7,200 nucleotides of DNA from Anaerolineae bacterium (GTDB taxonomy: Bacteria; Chloroflexota; Anaerolineae; 4572-78; NAK82), in NCBI GenBank assembly GCA_030597485.1, contig JAUVRU010000089.1, positions 1 through 7,200 on the forward strand. The letters are read 5' to 3'. Shown here one piece after another: positions 4,719-7,200 of this stretch. Both the position numbers and the translations under genes were made by a program. Every line of letters starts with the position of its first letter. Positions within the stretch are counted from its first letter, which is position 1. Below the pieces are notes generated by a model. It saw nothing but the letters and a program-made list of their open reading frames with translations, was not told the DNA's origin and made no database searches.

Positions 4719-7200
4719 ATGAGCGTTTGCCAAAATTGTGGTGCAACAAACGAGGCAGGGCGCGAAACTTGTACCGTATGTGGCACTTCACTGAATCAGC
4801 CGGCTGAAGACAGTGTCGCAGCCCTGGCACGGCTGGCTCAATTGGATCACGCCCCGGCCACAGACGATGTGATAGAGACAGTCCCTGACTGGCTCGAGCT
4901 GCTGTTGGCCAAGCATGGAGAAGAAGCGCCCATGCTCGTCAAAGAGGAACTCCCCGTGGCGGCAGATGAGGGCACAGCCTCGACCCGACCGCCCGCGCCA
5001 GCAGGTCCGCAGAAACCGCCCACCCCGGACGGGCCAACGCCTCTTCCCGGAGACGCAGAAGAGATCCCTGAGTGGGTGACCGATCTCGGCCAGGCTGACG
5101 AGGCCGAAGATGGGGCAGAGGAGACACCACCGGTAACCGGCATCACCGACGAATTGGATGACCTGAGAGCCATATTCGCTGAGCACGATTCGGGTGACGC
5201 CTCACAGCCTCCTGAGGAACCCCCCATCGAGGAAGTCGAAGAGGTGCTCCCCGTGATCACTGATACAGGGGAAATCCCAGGCTGGGTACGCGAATTGGGG
5301 TTGGTGGACGGAGACATATCCCCGACAGCAGACAAGACGGCCAAGCCGCCAGAGCCATCGCTGGATGCTGAGAAGCAGCCACTTCCTATCGAGGTGGAAG
5401 AGGGAGGTGGGCTCCCCGAGTGGCTGGGGCGCTTGGTTACCCCTGAATCAGCGGAGCAGACGCAAGAAGAGGCGCCTTCCGCACCCGAGGAGAGCGACGA
5501 GCAGCCTATTCCTCTCGAAGGGGTAAGTGTACCAGAGGATGAGGTTGAAGCGGTGGCCGATGGCGAGATACCAACCTGGCTGGCCGAACTGGGCATCTCA
5601 GAGACGGAACCCACCAGTGTCGAGAAGTCACCCACTGGCGAGCTCCCCGATTGGCTGCACGAGATGGACGTGGTCCAGTCACATCGCCGGCCTGAAGCAT
5701 CTGAACCTGAGCCCCCCCTGCCATCGTCCACAGAGGAGGCAGTGCCTTCCCCGCCAGGCGGAGAACAGGTACCGGAGGGAGCGGCCGGGACTGAGGAAGA
5801 TTTCCCCGACTGGCTGGCAGACCTCAGATCAGCCAGTGTGGCAGATACCATCGCGTCGGCCGGAGAGCCGGCTAAGGCTCCAACGGCCGAGGAGGCAGAG
5901 ACACCTGATCACCTGGCTGAGCTACGCTCCCTGGTGAACACAACCCAGAAGACAGCCAGCCTTGAATCGGGAGAGGAGATGCCTCCGTCGGCCGAGAAGA
6001 TCCCGGACTGGCTGCGCGAGATGGCCACTGAACCCACAGAGCCCGAGCTGCCGCCAGCCGTTGAACCTTCCCCAGAGTCCCCTCCCGCCATCGCCGAAGA
6101 ACTGGCGCCAGCCGAGATCCCTGAGTGGGTCGCCAGGCTGAAGCCCGAAGAAGAAGCCGTGTTCGAACCCCGTGAGCCGGAGGGTGCTATGGAGAAACTG
6201 CCCGAACCGATGCCTTTCACAGACGAACCGGACGTTGAGGATGAAGCGATTGAAGACCTGCGCGCCCAGCTGGGTATACCTGAAGTGCCGGACGTGGAAG
6301 GGGCCGCTCTCATCCGAGAAATCACCAGTGAGCAGCCTGATGTGCCCCCCGATCTCGATCAAGAACCCAAACGCAGCCGTATCTTCACCACGATTGCCTG
6401 GGTGCTGATATTCATGGTGTTGATCTTGGGCATCATCGTCTCATTGCTGGCGGTAGTGGAGAGAGTGGAAAACCTGCTGGGGGGTCCCGCGTTCCATCGA
6501 TTCCTGGAAACACCATCGGCAGCCGGCCTGGTGGCATCGGTCCAGACCTTTCGAGATGAGATTGCGACTTTGCCGCCCGATTCGGTAGTTCTGGTGTGTT
6601 TTGATTACAGCCCAGCCACCGAGGCCGAGATGGATCCGTTGGCCGAGACCGTGATGCGAGACTTGCTCAATCATCAGGCACGAGTGATCACCGTGAGCCT
6701 GCAACCAGAAGGGGCTATCATGGCGCAGCGCCTCCTCGACCGGTTTGAGAGTGACTATCCTTACGGGCAGCGCACACTCAACCTGGGGTACCTGCCAGGT
6801 CAAACAGCCGGCGTGCGCAGCCTGGCATTCTTGCCAGAACTGGCACTCTTTCGGGGCACCAATGAGACGCTGGATGATTATCCGGCATGGCAAGATGTGA
6901 AGGGGCTGGATGATGTGGCATTGGTGGTTGAGGTGGCCGACAGCGCCCGCACGGTACGTTGGTGGGTGGAGCAGGCGCCCCCCTCGCCACTGGCCGACCG
7001 GCCTATGCTTGCGGCCGTGAGCGCATCGGCCGCTCCTACCATACGTCCTTATCACAACGCTGGACAGCTGCAGGGGATGATAAGTGGGGTGACGGCAGCG
7101 GCAGCCTACGAGATTTATCTCGGCCAGCCAGCACGAGCGACGAGGAGTCTGGCAGCCCAGTCGGCAGCTCACTTGGGCCTGGTAGTGGTCGCCCTGGTCG
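4719..7200 (+). CDS. Zinc-ribbon membrane protein with nine P-D/E-W-L motifs and a C-terminal alpha/beta domain, 3' end missing
   Basis: 827 codons are visible, with no stop before the right edge. Residues 4-21 form a zinc ribbon (C4-x2-C7, C18-x2-C21). Residues ~25-550 are acidic and rich in Pro, Glu and Ser, probably disordered. They contain nine copies of hydrophobic-P-x-W-(L/V)-x-x-(L/M), with Trp at 58, 119, 189, 235, 287, 312, 365, 431 and 470, plus a degenerate copy with His at 398. KRSR (551-554) precedes one membrane helix (~555-579), implying that the N-terminal part is cytoplasmic. Residues ~590-805 form an alpha/beta domain: VVLVCFDYSPATEAEMDPLA (623-642), ARVITVSL (654-661), LNLGYLPGQTAGVRSL (687-702), ALVVEVAD (734-741) and PYHNAGQLQGMISG (777-790), followed by AAAYEIY. 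Hydrophobic residues at the window end (LGLVVVALV) look like the start of a second helix. I recall this C-terminal domain as an uncharacterised bacterial/archaeal membrane-associated family. It is the last visible gene of the operon. Its function is unknown; the repeated motif suggests multivalent protein binding. Confidence 0.85.
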   Translation, partial: MSVCQNCGATNEAGRETCTVCGTSLNQPAEDSVAALARLAQLDHAPATDDVIETVPDWLELLLAKHGEEAPMLVKEELPVAADEGTASTRPPAPAGPQKPPTPDGPTPLPGDAEEIPEWVTDLGQADEAEDGAEETPPVTGITDELDDLRAIFAEHDSGDASQPPEEPPIEEVEEVLPVITDTGEIPGWVRELGLVDGDISPTADKTAKPPEPSLDAEKQPLPIEVEEGGGLPEWLGRLVTPESAEQTQEEAPSAPEESDEQPIPLEGVSVPEDEVEAVADGEIPTWLAELGISETEPTSVEKSPTGELPDWLHEMDVVQSHRRPEASEPEPPLPSSTEEAVPSPPGGEQVPEGAAGTEEDFPDWLADLRSASVADTIASAGEPAKAPTAEEAETPDHLAELRSLVNTTQKTASLESGEEMPPSAEKIPDWLREMATEPTEPELPPAVEPSPESPPAIAEELAPAEIPEWVARLKPEEEAVFEPREPEGAMEKLPEPMPFTDEPDVEDEAIEDLRAQLGIPEVPDVEGAALIREITSEQPDVPPDLDQEPKRSRIFTTIAWVLIFMVLILGIIVSLLAVVERVENLLGGPAFHRFLETPSAAGLVASVQTFRDEIATLPPDSVVLVCFDYSPATEAEMDPLAETVMRDLLNHQARVITVSLQPEGAIMAQRLLDRFESDYPYGQRTLNLGYLPGQTAGVRSLAFLPELALFRGTNETLDDYPAWQDVKGLDDVALVVEVADSARTVRWWVEQAPPSPLADRPMLAAVSASAAPTIRPYHNAGQLQGMISGVTAAAAYEIYLGQPARATRSLAAQSAAHLGLVVVALV
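4881..6140 (+). repeat. Array of nine short P-x-W-(L/V) linear motifs at protein level
   Basis: Tryptophan codons at 4890, 5073, 5283, 5421, 5577, 5652, 5811, 6009 and 6126 each sit in the same eight-residue context: V/I/L/F, P, then D/E (G or T in two copies), W, L/V, two mostly polar residues, L/M. Spacing is irregular (25 to 70 residues). Codons differ between copies (CCT, CCA, CCC and CCG for Pro; several for Ile/Leu), so the copies are kept alike as protein and are not a recent DNA duplication. Each would form a short amphipathic turn-helix in an otherwise disordered acidic tail. Confidence 0.85.

Noticed and set aside
4847..5851. A 334-residue open frame on the minus strand across the acidic tail of the zinc-ribbon gene
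   Set aside because: Its Ser/Gly/Pro-rich translation is what the reverse complement of Glu/Pro-rich codons gives. It has no domain, and the + strand frame has zinc-ribbon cysteines, repeated motifs and a strong RBS.
4881..6140. Tandem DNA repeat or CRISPR-like array, suggested by the recurring motif
   Set aside because: The similarity exists only in the protein; the codons differ between copies and the spacing is irregular, so there is no DNA repeat unit.
6441..7172. Minus-strand open frame of 243 codons opposite the C-terminal domain of the zinc-ribbon protein
   Set aside because: His/Cys/Arg-rich translation without motifs; the + frame continues smoothly through a membrane helix and an alpha/beta domain.

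Overview
The window looks like a GC-rich bacterial chromosome, most probably a Chloroflexota (Anaerolineae/Caldilineae-like) genome or MAG. This placement is an inference. It rests on the BadF-type GlcNAc kinase paired with nagA, on a DUF6754-like membrane protein, and on a zinc-ribbon protein studded with P-D/E-W-L motifs, a combination I associate with that phylum. All confident genes are on the + strand.

Left part (1-1753): the 3' end of a BadF/BadG-type N-acetylglucosamine kinase, followed almost without a gap by a complete nagA (N-acetylglucosamine-6-phosphate deacetylase). Together they carry out the first two cytoplasmic steps of GlcNAc catabolism: phosphorylation, then deacetylation to GlcN-6-P. 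The first ~30 visible residues of the kinase do not look like the family, so a frameshift or sequence error at the extreme left edge is possible.

Middle (1754-2149): about 400 bp without a confident gene. It holds a short hairpin just after nagA, a long 17-bp-stem hairpin without a clear U tract (1855-1895), and a minus-strand ORF of which ~55 residues resemble the C-terminal TOBE segment of a spermidine/putrescine-type ABC transporter ATPase. That ORF is a possible gene remnant converging on nagA. Two sigma70-like promoters point rightward; the second overlaps a perfect inverted repeat and would give an almost leaderless mRNA for the next gene.

Right part (2150-7200, continuing off the edge): five closely spaced + strand genes with gaps of 47, 24, 28 and 16 nt, apparently one operon. 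They encode a HEAT/PBS-lyase-type repeat scaffold, a 92-aa protein of unknown function, a DUF6754-like protein with a membrane helix at each end, a six-helix membrane protein starting at TTG behind a strong Shine-Dalgarno, and a very large protein. The large protein has an N-terminal four-Cys zinc ribbon, ~500 acidic Pro/Glu-rich (probably disordered) residues with nine copies of a hydrophobic-P-x-W-(L/V)-x-x-(L/M) motif, a membrane helix, and a C-terminal alpha/beta domain. I cannot assign a process to this set. A membrane-associated assembly, with the repeat scaffold and the motif-bearing tail as protein-binding parts, is a reasonable hypothesis. It is the most likely place in the window for an undescribed system.
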